64,000 bases of DNA from Erythrocercus mccallii (taxonomy: Eukaryota; Chordata; Aves; Passeriformes; Dicruridae): assembly GCA_013397435.1 (NCBI GenBank), contig VZRG01000750.1, positions 62,001 through 126,000 on the forward strand, given 5' to 3'. Shown here piece by piece: positions 12,241 through 25,100 of this stretch; within the stretch, counting starts at the first letter, position 1; the number at the start of each line of letters is the position of its first letter. The position numbers were made by a program, and so were the translations under genes. The notes beneath the pieces were generated by a model. It was given only the letters and a program-made list of their open reading frames with translations. It was not told the origin of the DNA and did not search any database.

Positions 12241-15200
12241 CTGAAAAATAAAGACATTTGGGGATTTTAGTTCTCTAAGAGAACAGAATTCTTCTCCTTG
12301 ACCAAAATATTTTTGTTTCCTGCATGACTGGTCTTGAAAACTGTGAATGATCAATAGACAGCATGCATTTGAATACTGGATTAATATTTTTGATCATTTG
12401 TCTTGCTCTCCAAGTACAAGGAAGCAGAGGTAAGTCCATATATTAAAGGTTTAGATGAATTTTACATTGCATATGTTGAGAAACAAAATACTTTCAAGAT
12501 CAAGGGCTTTCATATTACAGATTTTTTTAATTTAGAATGTGGTGTTTTGACAATTCAAGTAGAGACACTATGGTTACTGATACTGCTATAAAGCTGAAAA
12601 AGGAAATATTGGCATTATTTCTTATGTGTGTTTTGCAGGTTTTATAATATATGTAAGAGATGCCACTTAGCTTCATTTTACCTGAACATGTTCTGTCATG
12701 AAAAAGTATTGTCTGTGAGACAAATATATGGAAAGTGAAAAAAGGCTGAAAGATCATCTAAGTGTTGACATGGTTAAAGACGGGCTTTCATCACTGAAAT
12801 TAAGAGAAAGTAGCAAAAGATATCTGCATTTCTAGTGGAAAATGTTATTCTGATTATTAAAAACAACACCAAAAAAACTTCTAGATAGACAAATTCTGGA
12901 AGAATGCACCATACCAGCAAATATACAAAAATTGGCAATTCCAGTAAGGATTAATGTAATAACTATAAAATTATTTGCGAAAAAACAAAAATACAGGGAA
13001 CTCTGTACTTAGTACATCAGCTAACTATTGCTCTATTTAAAAACATTTAAAATTTCACCACATTTATAAAACTACTTCAACAAAAAAGAAGAGATGGTGA
13101 TATGATTTTCCCTGGTTCGTCCCATATTCAAAAGATTTAGAGCTTTGGGAAATGCATTTAATTTTGGAGGAGGTTTCTCATTAACTTTTCCATCTCTGTT
13201 TTGATATTTGCATAATTGAATTAAAAGATAACATTACAACTGCTATGTGTGCTCAAGTCAATGACAATTTTATGTCAAGCCTGTTAATTAAATGCAAAGA
13301 ATGTAAAATAATAAAAGATAAGTCTCCTCAATGTTATCTAAATATTTGTTAGGGAGACAGTATGAAATATAGCTTGCTGTCAATATTATTTCAAAAGTTT
13401 TATTTACACATTTGGGTTTTTTCAAGAAACTCCTGCTTTTCTTAAAGAAATACAGAAATACAGACCACAGTTCTTGTATCTCAGTTAAATTATGTAAATC
13501 TTCTCTAGTGGACAATTAAAGTACTGAAAAAATCCTTGAGAAAACACATAGTTAGCAGTAGAATTATATTTCACGGGTCTTTAATTTTACTTTTTGATTC
13601 TATGTAAATAGTTTCATTTAATCACTAACGATATTTTGGAAATTTGGCAAAAAATGAGAGAATGATGATATTTCATGTCTGCCAAGAAAACAAGTTTTAT
13701 CAAGTTGCATTGTTTTTCCATTTAAGTTGCATATTCTGTGATGGAAAGAGACAAAATGAATTCCAGGCAGTTCATACATGCTTGATGGCATCATTGCAGC
13801 CCCTATTTATAATTACAGCTTAGAAAGCAATGAGGTAAAAGTGACATCACATAATTTCACCAACTGCAAATTGTGATTGTATGTTACAATACACTTTCCA
13901 TAAAAGACCAGCAAAATGATGGGGGGTTACCTTGACAGAGAGGAATACTAAATAACTAGAAATATTCCTTGCAAACAGTTCTATAAAGTGCATGTGGTAT
14001 GCATAAATGTATAATAATAACTTTTTTTTTAACATGTAGTCATGACATACATAATACTTTTAAACTATTTGATTTCAAATATATGCACACAGATCTCAAA
14101 ACTCTTAATGCTTGTGTTAAGAAACTTTCAGACCAGAGATGCTTCCAGAGCTGTTATTTTATGACTTAGCATTAGGATCAGATACTTACAGAAAATATTT
14201 TTTCCAAATATATAGGCTCTCCCAGTAGTCTGAATATTTGCATGAATCATTCATTAGGACTCCTAACATAGGTGTTTTGAGATCTTTACAGTCATTCAAA
14301 TTTGCCGTACATGTAAACTGTGACAGACTAGAAAATAAGAGCCTAAAATATAGAACAGCTCCATCCTAAACAATAAAAAAATTCTAAACATTTAAAAGGT
14401 TAGTCAGTTGATTTTTTCCTCATGAAGAATTAAAACTTAAATTCTTTATTTTCTCACATTTATATTTAACAAGAAGTGGGTTTACAAATATGAAGTTGCT
14501 TAATAATGTTTTTTGGTCCTTCCTCCCTGTCCCTATTTAAAGGCCCACAGAGTCCTTCTCCCAGCCATTTGGAGGCTCTCCAGGAGCACCTCCAATTCCA
14601 CAGTAAACAAACAGGGAACTGTAGAGAGCAAAATAACAGTTACGGTGTTTAACTTTGGCCGTAATTTTGCCACTGTCCTGACAAAAATCGTCTGTAGCAG
14701 TGGAAAGGGAAAGTGAGAGGGATAAAATCTTTATGACAGCAAAAAAATCTGTGCACAAAATCTGAATAGTACACTACTGAACAGCCAGACTAAATACCAA
14801 AATGCAAAGGAGCTTTGAACTCTCAAAACTATGCCTTGGTACTGGGTAAATCCTAGCACTTGATACTGAGAACATAGGGGGCCAGAGCATGTTCAAGGCT
14901 GTTTTGTGGGACTTTTAATTCAGCAAGCAAATATCTGCTATTTACTCAGCCATTCCTTAGGACACAAAGGCTTTGTGTGTGCTCTATGAAATCATTTTAA
15001 TTCATTCTGACTCACTCTTTCCTGCTAGGCTGTTCTAATTCAGCAATAAATGTTTCAGATCTTCATTACTATAATTGCCCTCAAAAATAATAATAATAAA
15101 AAAGGTTTAAGCAAATTTGTGCCAAAGGAAAAGAAAAATCAAAAATATAAAGCTTCAAACAAAGAATGAAAACAAGATATATCTGCTTTTTGCACTATTA

Positions 15201-18200
15201 TCTTCTACTCTCATCCATAAAATAAGAATTATCATGTTAAAGTTGGCTTTCCTGGTTGGGCTTATAAACTTATGAAAAGTAAGACTTCCTTTTTTCTCTC
15301 CTATCTCAAACAAATGTAACACTGCACTATATATGGGATTTGATCTTTTCTGTTTTCTGGCTAAAAGCCAAACTTTAATATAAATACTAGACTACTGTCA
15401 CTGAATCCTAAAGATTAACTCCAGAAATAGTCACACCTGTGCCATAGGGACTAGTGAACTGCATGTGAATAAACAGCAAGATACGTGGGATTTTTCTCAG
15501 AAAACATCTGTGGACAAGATGATCAATATTAATAATCAAAGGTTTTCTTCTTCTACAGGACATTAATTTACAGGCTACAAGAAAATAACTGGGAGTCTTA
15601 GCCTACTAGAAATCCAGATTGTTCGTGTTCATTTCTCAGCTAGTTTTGGAGTCTTTGTGGTTTAAGCAGTGCAGTAAGTGACATGGCCAACACCCATCAC
15701 ATAGCAAACATAGTGTTTTCTTTCCAGAAGACAGTTTTTCTTCCCCAGAGGAAAATTCTGTATGCATTCCACTGCATTTTAATGCTTTGAATTATTTTAA
15801 ATATGTTTTCCTTCTTTTTTTACCTCTGTCCAACCTAGTTCCTTTTGGAATTAAAATTAGTCTTCTGATCAATCTCTGTCACATAATTCTACCATGTTAA
15901 TCAGGAATTAGGTGCACTATCTTGTACATTCCGTGAGGTTTGTACTTTGTAAGCCCAACTGTGTTTCAATTTCTTCCCCTTCAGAACGTGTGATATTGAA
16001 TAACACACCTCTTAAAAAGAAAGAAATGTCTATCTACTTTCAAATATATGTCTGCTGGCATTTAGTCACTGTCAGCAGCTATTTACTAAGGAGAGACTTC
16101 AGAACAGTAACCTCTCTGGAAAACATAAGATTAACAATCATCTGAGAGTACCCTGACACCTGCCCCAGCATAGGTGTGTTTGTATACCCTTACATAATTG
16201 TAGCATGCATTATCACTGTGTGCAAGCACACCACCAGTTTTACCCTCACCAGACACCTGCTCTGACAGAATAATACTATTGTCCTCATTTCACAAAAGCA
16301 TGTGGACCTGAGGTGTGACACACAGACTGAAGTCCTGGCTTGTAAGAAGCGTTGCAGTCATAAAGCAGGACAGCAGCAGAGGTTGCTGGGCTGATTCTCA
16401 GAGCATCTGCCTGGTTACACAGATATCTGCAAACCAGTAGGACCCAGGATCACAGCTACATAACTAATTGTACTTAGGCCATCATGCTTGTCTTTCCATT
16501 GGTGAGATTCTGTACTGGCTTCTTAAGTTCTGCTTTAGTGCAGAGACAAAACTCCCTTCTTTCTGGCCACCCAAATGATTCAATACCTCCCTCAGATTTT
16601 ACCCAATTTTATATTGACAATCTTGGTACCCCTGTTACCTAAAATACTAGTTTTAGTGGCTGTGTTGCACATATACCTTTCATACATACAATTCAGCACA
16701 AGTCATAGAAACCCCAGCAGTTTCAGGCAGGAAACAGTGATGCGCTCATCTTTAATTTTGTGATTTCGTGGTGATGGAACAAAATGAAGACATTTCTATT
16801 CAAGTTCTTTTCCCTTTCCTCTTCTCCCTCAAAACTAGATGAATAAGTTGTCATGCTTATACCAAGAATTGGATTAGGTGTCCTCCAAACCAAACTTGAT
16901 CTATATAGCTTGATACATAGCTAAGTTAAGTAAGGTTAAGTGCAAGTCATGCTCTGTCAAAATGAGGTGGAGTCAATCAGCCACAGACTGTAGATTGTAC
17001 TGCAGAATGAGTGACCCCAAACTGTGAGGAAAATTGACCAGTTCCAATTACACAAGCTGAAGTAAAGAGGTGACACTGGGGCTTCTGGCACCTTTTCATA
17101 TACAAAACATCCTAATAGTTATCATATGTGAATACAGTTACCTGAATAAAACCATTCTGCATTGCAACTCTTTGACTCATACCATCAAAACTGTGGAAAT
17201 GTTGACATACGTGGCAAAGCATCACTGGAACTTGAACTTATGCTGTCTTACTGACTTTCTTGGAGAAGGCTGTACCTCTTGAGAATGACTGATCAGGAAA
17301 GAAAGAGCAGAGGTACTCAACTGAGTGTTTTATCACTGCAGATTGGATGCATACCTCCAAGAACTACTCAAACATTTAAGGCATTTTCTTGCATCCTTTG
17401 ATATCATATCCATATCAATTAATATAACAGCCTTTCAGGTCAAATGTTTCTAAAATGGCCAAAGAAATAGGAATAGTTATGTTTCATACATGAGCATTAA
17501 AACCAGTCATTCTTCAATGCTGTTTCTAGTCCAGGCTCTGGACTTCATGCAGACTGTTGCAAGATTCACAAACTGGCAGTGAAAGCATAAATGGCCTTTG
17601 ATATTTTTTAATGAATTCCAGCAGCAGATGTGAGCACAGCTGATGAATAAAAATTTTCACCTTTCTGTGTCAAAGAGAATGTAAAAATTTCTACCTTTAA
17701 AGAGACATATTACATCTATGAAAACATGAATATGTTACTATGTTCTTTTTCAGGTTGCAAGAAAATGTGTCAAAATCATATGCTGACTCAAAAATTTCAG
17801 CATATTCAATATTTGTGGTGTGTACAGACAGCATTTATTGTAAATGTGGCTTCATCATTAGTATATGACAACTATATTCACAAAAGCAGGAAAATGTTAC
17901 CAGTTGCATGTTGTGCTTTCTATTCTCATCTATAATAGCTAGATAATTTGCTACAATTATATTCCCATGAGTTGTATAATTAGTATAATTCAAAGAAGTC
18001 ACTAAATTATCTGCTCTAGAGAGGAGATAAAAGTGTTTGTCTTTTATAAGGCCCATGCATAAATTTCAAAAAACTCTTCCAAATTCTTTGTTTCTTCCTG
18101 AAGTTGGTTATCAATTCTATTTCTCCACTTGGCATAGAAAACCACACAGATACATATGAGCAGAGGAGGAGGGGAACAGCTTAGGGATTCTGATATCTAT

Positions 18201-21200
18201 TTTAACTTCCCAGTGTTACCTACTTGCATAAATTAATTCTTCACACTTACTGAAATCCAAGAGCACACTAATTGATGACAGCCATGATCTTTGGTACCAG
18301 AATGTAAATCCAAGTTGATTTGAAGGGTTCTCAAAAAGAACAATTACCTAATGCCATCTCCTGGCTTTGAATAAAAACAAAAAAGATTGGAGCTTTTATT
18401 AAAATTTGCACATTTACTATTGTCATTATTTATATCATATATTTCAGAATAGTTTATCACATTCTTCATTTCCATACATGTTCTGAGGTTTAAGTTGTTT
18501 CATTATAACCAGACATTTAGTATTTTTAACATAAGGATTACAATAGGAATGTATCACAAAGATTTATGGGAGACTTACACATTAATGATTAGATTCTTTA
18601 TCTTTCATACGCATTTAAAGAAGCATTATCATGCATTTCTGACAAGAAGCAGGATTTATGAAAATCCACCATTTTCCTAGATTCTTGAGAAGTAAACCTC
18701 TTGGTATAGATTTAATTTTTAAAATGAACATAGCCTTTGAAATGTTGAAAATTACAGAACTTACCCTTAAGCAGAAGCCTGGAGCTCCTTTCCTGTGTCA
18801 CAGAGAGCTTGAGTGCAGCTTTTGAATATGTGAAGGTAATGTTTTGTCATGTTGAATCCAAGCAAGAGATACAGGGATCAGGCATATTTGTCTTCTGTAT
18901 AAAGTCTCCACTGCTCAAGCAGAGCCTGGCACTTCCCTGACATGTAAAGGTGATGCTGAGTCTTGCACAATACAAGATATTGGTAGGTACAGGAAGGGTT
19001 CTATAGTGCTGAGTGTGTAGCCATCATCTTTGTGGTTCTTGTACAGGAAGTTCATAAATGAATTTTAGCCAGCTGAACACAAGATCTTTCAAACTGGAGG
19101 CCTGTTCCCCATAGACAGAGGGTTACCACAATTGGCAATCCAGGCCTCATTCCACAGGTAATGTTACAGTTTAGTCACATTTAAGAATGGAATTTACAAA
19201 ACCAAGGTACCAAACAGGAGCTACCAAGCTCACCATGTTTATTCTGAGAAACTAAAATTACTTACTTTTAATATATATGTCTTAGCCCTCTTTTCTTTTT
19301 TGGAAACAGAGGCATTCTCAGCCACAATTCCTCTTCTACTGAAGCTAAAGCATCAATGTCCGCAGCTTATCTTTCAGCAAAACTTCCCCACAGCAGTGGA
19401 TACTGCCCTCTTACTCAGCAGTTCACTGGCCAAGCGCATCAAATCTGAAGAAGTGAGATCCAAAGTGAGATCCCCTGTCCCTCAGCTGCCCCATTTACAG
19501 CCCAGATAAGACCCACCAGGATGCAACAACCATCATGGCTGAGTCCCTCAGCAATTCCTTCAATGTTCTTTCCCTGTGTGCATTAGAAACAGTTCAATAT
19601 TGGACATGAAGATAAGTTCAAGCAAGCCATATAACCTTGGGTTTAAGGACACTGAGCTCTCAGACAAGATCTGAGCAGATTAAATATTAGCACAAACTTT
19701 TCTAGTATGGAATTACATACCCTGAACTTTCCAAAACTGTGAGCCTTTATGGTTGTGGAAACACACTTGGAAATGCAAAGCAAGCATAGTTGAAGTAGCA
19801 GTATCTGACAAAGCACTGACAAAGCAGCCCTGAACATCAGCAAGAGAAAAACCTCCACTTTCACATTGGCATGGGAAGATGGAGATTGCTGCACATAGGA
19901 TGCAGCATTTGGTGATAAAGTCATGCCGTATTTTAATCTATCCCTGCATCTAAGCCCCTTCAAATCCAGTTAGACTCTTCCCATGCAACAGACTTGAGGA
20001 AACATGCCATGGAAGAAAAGATTTTAAAAGGAATGTAAGGAGAGGACTTGTCACGGGCACCCTGTCTGTCACTGGCAAGTGCCATTAGAATGTGGAATCC
20101 TCACTATTGCCACGACAAGAGGAGAGTGCCTCTAGGTGAAGAGACCAGGTATTAATTAGCTCTCTTTGTACTCTCTATGCTCCATCTGGTGTTTACCTTC
20201 ATCAGCCCACTAAGAAATCTCAAGATCAACTTTTCAGGACTAGTCAGCCGTGCTTTTGTTGTTGGATCAATTATCAACAAAATGTTGGCCTCACTATAAA
20301 TTTAACTGCAACATGTTCACGTATCTTTGCTGAATTAACCTTTCTGATAAGCTTTCCTCATTGTATTTCAACATTTCTCTTTATATAAAAACTGTGTCTT
20401 TTAATTATTATTTTATTGTGCTGGCAATATGTCTCATTTATCAAGCATTCCTCTCTATCCTAAGATCCACTGATTTTTCAGACTAATCTGTTTTTTCACA
20501 TATTTCAAACATTTGATAATTTTAATGATGAATTTTTCAAACTTCAACAGTTTTGTCACCTTGAATTTTGCTGTCAAATCTTTAGCTACTATATTTTTAA
20601 TTATTCTCTTAGTATTCAATATCATTTAAATTTTCCCAGGTCAAATAAAAATAAATGTTTAACGGCAAAATAATGCTCTAGATAAATGTTCCTACCCAGA
20701 GATCATCTACATTCTTGAAAAATGTGATTTTTCAATTCCAACTCCTAACACCAAAATCTGAGCCCTTCCAAAAATAGTACTATTAAGAGAGAGAAATTAA
20801 TAATGCTATATAGAGAAGCATCCGCTCCATTTACACAAAAAGGTATGAATAAGACCCTCTTGCTCCTATGATTATAAAAGCAAATTTAAAAAAACAACTA
20901 AAGCTGACCAATTATCTGAATAACTTTTAACTCTTTTTCTCCAGAATCCATTTCAATAGTGATGTACTTTTCCTTTTTTGACATGCAGATTATTCAGAAT
21001 TATTTGAAATCTGTTCCTCCTGCCTTGTTATTTTAGTTAGGGTATAAATTTGATAATGCAGGTCTCAAGAGAGACAGGAAAGAAGCCTGGCCTAATTTCA
21101 AGAATTTCAGATTTTTAATATGTGAAATGGATACCATTTATCTGCGTGAAACCAAAACCTGAAGAGCAGTACTATGCACTTGAGAGATTGGTATGGATAT

Positions 21201-22957
21201 CAAAGCACTTTGATTAGATCCCATATGAATTAGATTGTTGTATCATATTTTGAAAATTGCTTTATGGTGTTTTGAAAAAATTTTGTTTTATTTATCTAAG
21301 TTTTGGACTAGATGTCAGGAACTCCAGAATTTAATAACAGCTGACAGTGATTCTGTAGATAACCTTGGTAAAACTACCTCAATATTTTTCTGCAAGTACG
21401 TCATATGGAAAATTTGGACATGGTGTAGATTCTTTCATGTGAAAATAAAGGGGAGTTAGACCTTTGTTTAAAGCATCTTGGAGATTAGCTGAAGTAAAGC
21501 ATTATCAGACTTCTACAGTTATCTGTCCTTCTGCTCTAGAACTATCAACGAAAACTAAAAAACTTAAACATACCTTTTAAAAGTAAAACAGAGTCACCTC
21601 TGTGTAACAACAGGGTTAAATAATAAAAAGTCAAATTGGGCAGGGTAAATTTGCGGTAAACACTGAATATTTTAATTGCGTGTGCTTATATCAGAAAAAA
21701 GAATTAGAAGAAATTACAGATGCTATTTATTTTAAGAAACGTTAACAAACTTAGTGTTATTTGGATTATTTACATGATCAAATGATGTACCTGTAAAATT
21801 TGCATCACTCCAGTTTATTCAATTACTCTGTTACATAGTAAAAATAAAAGGGATCAACTAATATCTATGGATTCAATTTCATAACAGTGTATGTCTTTTT
21901 AATTTTTTTCAATCCAGGACACTGAAGTCAAGGCATCTAAAAAGGTATAGATGGAGGCATGTTTTAGTAAACATGGGCTGAAACATCTGTGAGGTTTAGG
22001 TAAAAATTTCTCAGTTTAGAATTTCCACAGACACAGTTGAAAAATCTGAAGAATTACGAGGAAATGTGTATGCCAGAAAGCAAGTTTTCTTCCATTCACA
22101 ATCAGCAAATATTAGGAAATTGATACTGGACAATCATGTGGAGAGAAAGGCTGGTGCTTCCTCCAATTCAAATTTTCCTTTAATAAGAAAGTGATTTTAA
22201 AGAATTATGACAATAAAAGTTATTCTAGTAAGAGAAAATTACTAACCACAAGATATAAATTAAATAAAACCTGTTGCAATAGATATACTTTAGAAATAGA
22301 TACAAAAAAAAAAAAAACATTGGAGGGAAAGAATAAAGAGAAAAATAACTCAATTTACACCCACCCTAAATAGGGTGGCAGAACAGTGCAAACTGAAAGC
22401 AGAAAATATCTGGTCACTTCTCAGAATGAAAAGCCCAAATGGGGACCCTAACACAGAGACTTTGAAATCATTACAACAATCATTTAAGAAGAATCTCCTT
22501 TGTCAGTTTTACGAATAGTATAACTCTTAATTCAAGTTAAGGACTTAGAGGTAAATCCTGGTGAAGAAGCAAATCCTTCAAGAAAGGTCTCTGCTCCATA
22601 CAAAAGCTATCAAAGAGCTTAGTGACAAAATCCTCTGCCCCAGTTGGTCAGGCTGCCTGGGCAGCTGGTCTATTGCAATTAATACACCTTGTGAAAGGTA
22701 ACAGACTTGCAACTGGCTACGTTCCATGGGGATTTTTGATTCTCTCTTCTAGAGGATTTCAGGAATCTGCTTTGAGATTTCAATGGCATTGGATCATCTC
22801 TCATCACACATAATATCTGAATAACTTTGTGTCTCAGCTGACTCAGTGTTTGGCCACTTGTGGATTCTGTTGAACCCAATGATGTGTTTTCACAGGGGAA
22901 ATTCCTTTTTATGCAGTTTTATGGTTTGTGACCTGACATTAATGTGGAAAATTACTT

Positions 22958-22976
22958 CCATTTCATTTCATTTCAT
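22958..22976. repeat. ATTTC pentanucleotide repeat
   Basis: Three to four ATTTC units in tandem. Short microsatellite. Confidence 0.8.
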
Positions 22977-23266
22977 GTCAAACATTATACGACTGCATCA
23001 TCATTTTAAATTACTTTGCAACAATTTGGCAGTTATAGGTCTGCAGGTCACTGTCTTTGGCATGCATTAAAAAGTAATAACAATCACCTATTGCCTTTGT
23101 TTTGTAATTTCCTTTTTTTCAGACAATATTCATCACAATCAAGCAGTCAACTTTCTTCCATATCAGAGTAGCACCTATCTCAAAATATAGATGTTGCTAC
23201 TATGATTTCTACACAGTAAACAATGGATGTTCATGTAGAAATTAATAAGAATTGAGACATATATAG

Positions 23267-23290
23267 GTAGACATACATATATATGTCTAC
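23267..23290. repeat. Short inverted repeat (9-bp arms)
   Basis: GTAGACATA and its complement TATGTCTAC flank six bases in an AT-rich microsatellite-like region. It could form a small cruciform; no function is implied. Confidence 0.7.
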
Positions 23291-24866
23291 TGATATATAT
23301 GGTAGAACCTCCCTCATTCTTCATTTCACATACTGTTCTTTTTATACAAGTATATTTTTCAATTATTTTTCTCTTATCATTTATCTGCCTACTTTTCTTT
23401 AAACATTTAATTAACAGAATTAGAAAGTGTCAATGTGTTTTTAACCTTCCTTATTTTCTCTTGATTTGCCTAAGAACAGGATAATTAGTGTTTGTTTCTT
23501 CTTTATCCATCCAAATGATACATTTTACTCTTCTTTTTCTTGATAGTGCTACTCCTACTGAACTTACTAATTTTTAACCCTATTGTTTCCCCTTATTTTT
23601 CCATTAGAAGCTTTAAAACCATTTTTCAATGTAATTTTTTCATTTGATTCACCAGGATTCAGGAACACACATACCTTGCTTAAAGCTTTCTAATTCTTTC
23701 AAATTTTCTTCTATTGTGCTTTATTTTTCATCTGCAATTACTGTATCAAATTACAACCAAAAAGGAAATCTCCAAATTTGTTTTAACATCTTTGTTAATG
23801 TGTATACAAAATTTTGGAAGATAATCTAAGAGATAGTCATTGCTCCTGTCACATGATCCTGAAAAAAATCTGTATTTCAGCTCATTTAAATCTGTAGTTT
23901 ATACAATATTTTTAACATTAACTTTTTCACAATAAATTTAGCCGCTATGTTTTGTAATACTGCAACACAAATAGTTAGGAAATGGAACCAGATAAGGCCT
24001 GAATTTTTGTGATGGGGGTTCCTTTGCTTGAGGTTATCTTGGCAGCCTAGAAACGTTTCCATTTTTCATAACTGAATAACTTCATAAGTAAAATTTACTG
24101 TAGCTGTTCTACTTTGGCAGGAACATTTAAAGATTATTTGAAATATGATGCCAGAGCACTCACAACACCTATCATCCTGTTGCAAAGAAACAATCGTAGT
24201 CTGTTGTGATTAATACTTCAGTTTATGTGAGGGAAGAATAGAGGAGTTCACCACAGAGTAAAAGAGAGACTGGAAATAGGCCTTTCTTTTCCCAAAGGCA
24301 ATAAAACTCCTTTTCAACTTCTGAAAGTTTCAGGGTCTAGTTCTTGGGATAGCTTCAAGGTTATGAACCTGATTTGAAGGAACATGTTCCTTGAAGCCCA
24401 AAGGAAAGATAAGATTTTAAGGACTTAAGGTACAACTACTTCTCATTTTACTTATCTGCTAATGTAGACATTCCTTATCACTGTACTGTAAATTTCCCTA
24501 CAGGGTGATAATGCTCACAAATTAGATGCTGTAGCACAAGGTTCAAACACTTAAGTGTCTTTTGTGGATCTAATCCAAAGTCACTTTTAAAAACAGGATT
24601 TAGAGCTTCTGAAACTTTTACCCTGTGTGTCCTGGGGTCACATGTTGAAATACAAGGAAATTAGTTACCAAGTCACTTGAGCCTCAGTTCCCCTGTGTGG
24701 TCAGAGGCCACTTCCCCTCAGGACAATAATCAGTGCATTGACTCCACTATCATGTAACAAAAGGAATTCTCAAGTTCATGTCCATTTTCAAGACATGAAC
24801 TTGCACTGGATACCTACTGTCTAGGCAAAGTATGTTTATGTACTTTCTTGGTTTTAATTTTTACAG

Positions 24867-25100
24867 AAATTCCTAATAAAATAAACCGTGCTGAAGCCAA
24901 GCATCTTGCAGTCACCTCAGGGTCAGACAAAACAGAAAGAACAACAAAGCGGTCCAGGATATCAACCATAAGGAGGATATTTGACATGGCAAAACACCGA
25001 ACAAAGAGGTCATCCTTTTTCTCAACTGGTGTGAAAGTTTGCCCACAAGAATCAGTGAAGCAGATTTTAGCCAGTCACCAAGCTTACTATAGATTAAGAG
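24867..25100 (+). CDS. IMPG1: IMPG1 exon 2: N-terminal basic region
   Basis: The acceptor is TTTTTACAG at 24858-24866 and the donor is GTAAGA at 25101. The first two bases finish a codon begun in exon 1 and the last G starts a codon finished in exon 3. It encodes r1-r79. The first 30 residues are poorly conserved. Then comes the IMPG1 signature IRRIFDMAKHRTKRSSFF (r35-r52), followed by TGVKVCPQESVKQIL (r54-r68), which fits human IMPG1 and not IMPG2. RTKR at r45-r48 is a furin-type basic site, and the clustered Lys/Arg could also bind hyaluronan; both roles are inferred. Confidence 0.95.

Larger units (their letters stand above)
1..24866 (+). other. 5' flank and/or intron 1 of IMPG1; no coding exon recognised
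   Basis: About 24.9 kb of AT-rich DNA without any recognised exon. Exon 2 begins inside a codon (one base must come from exon 1), so a signal-peptide exon ending after the first base of a codon must lie here or further upstream. I looked for a short ATG-led hydrophobic stretch followed by a donor in that phase and found none that I trust. Open frames here are short, often lack an ATG and have no recognisable homology. Named contents are the CR1 piece at 4677-5046, the LTR-like block near 8.0-8.6 kb, the minus-strand exon-like segment at 12123-12240 and small simple repeats. The rest shows nothing I can assign. Confidence 0.6.
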
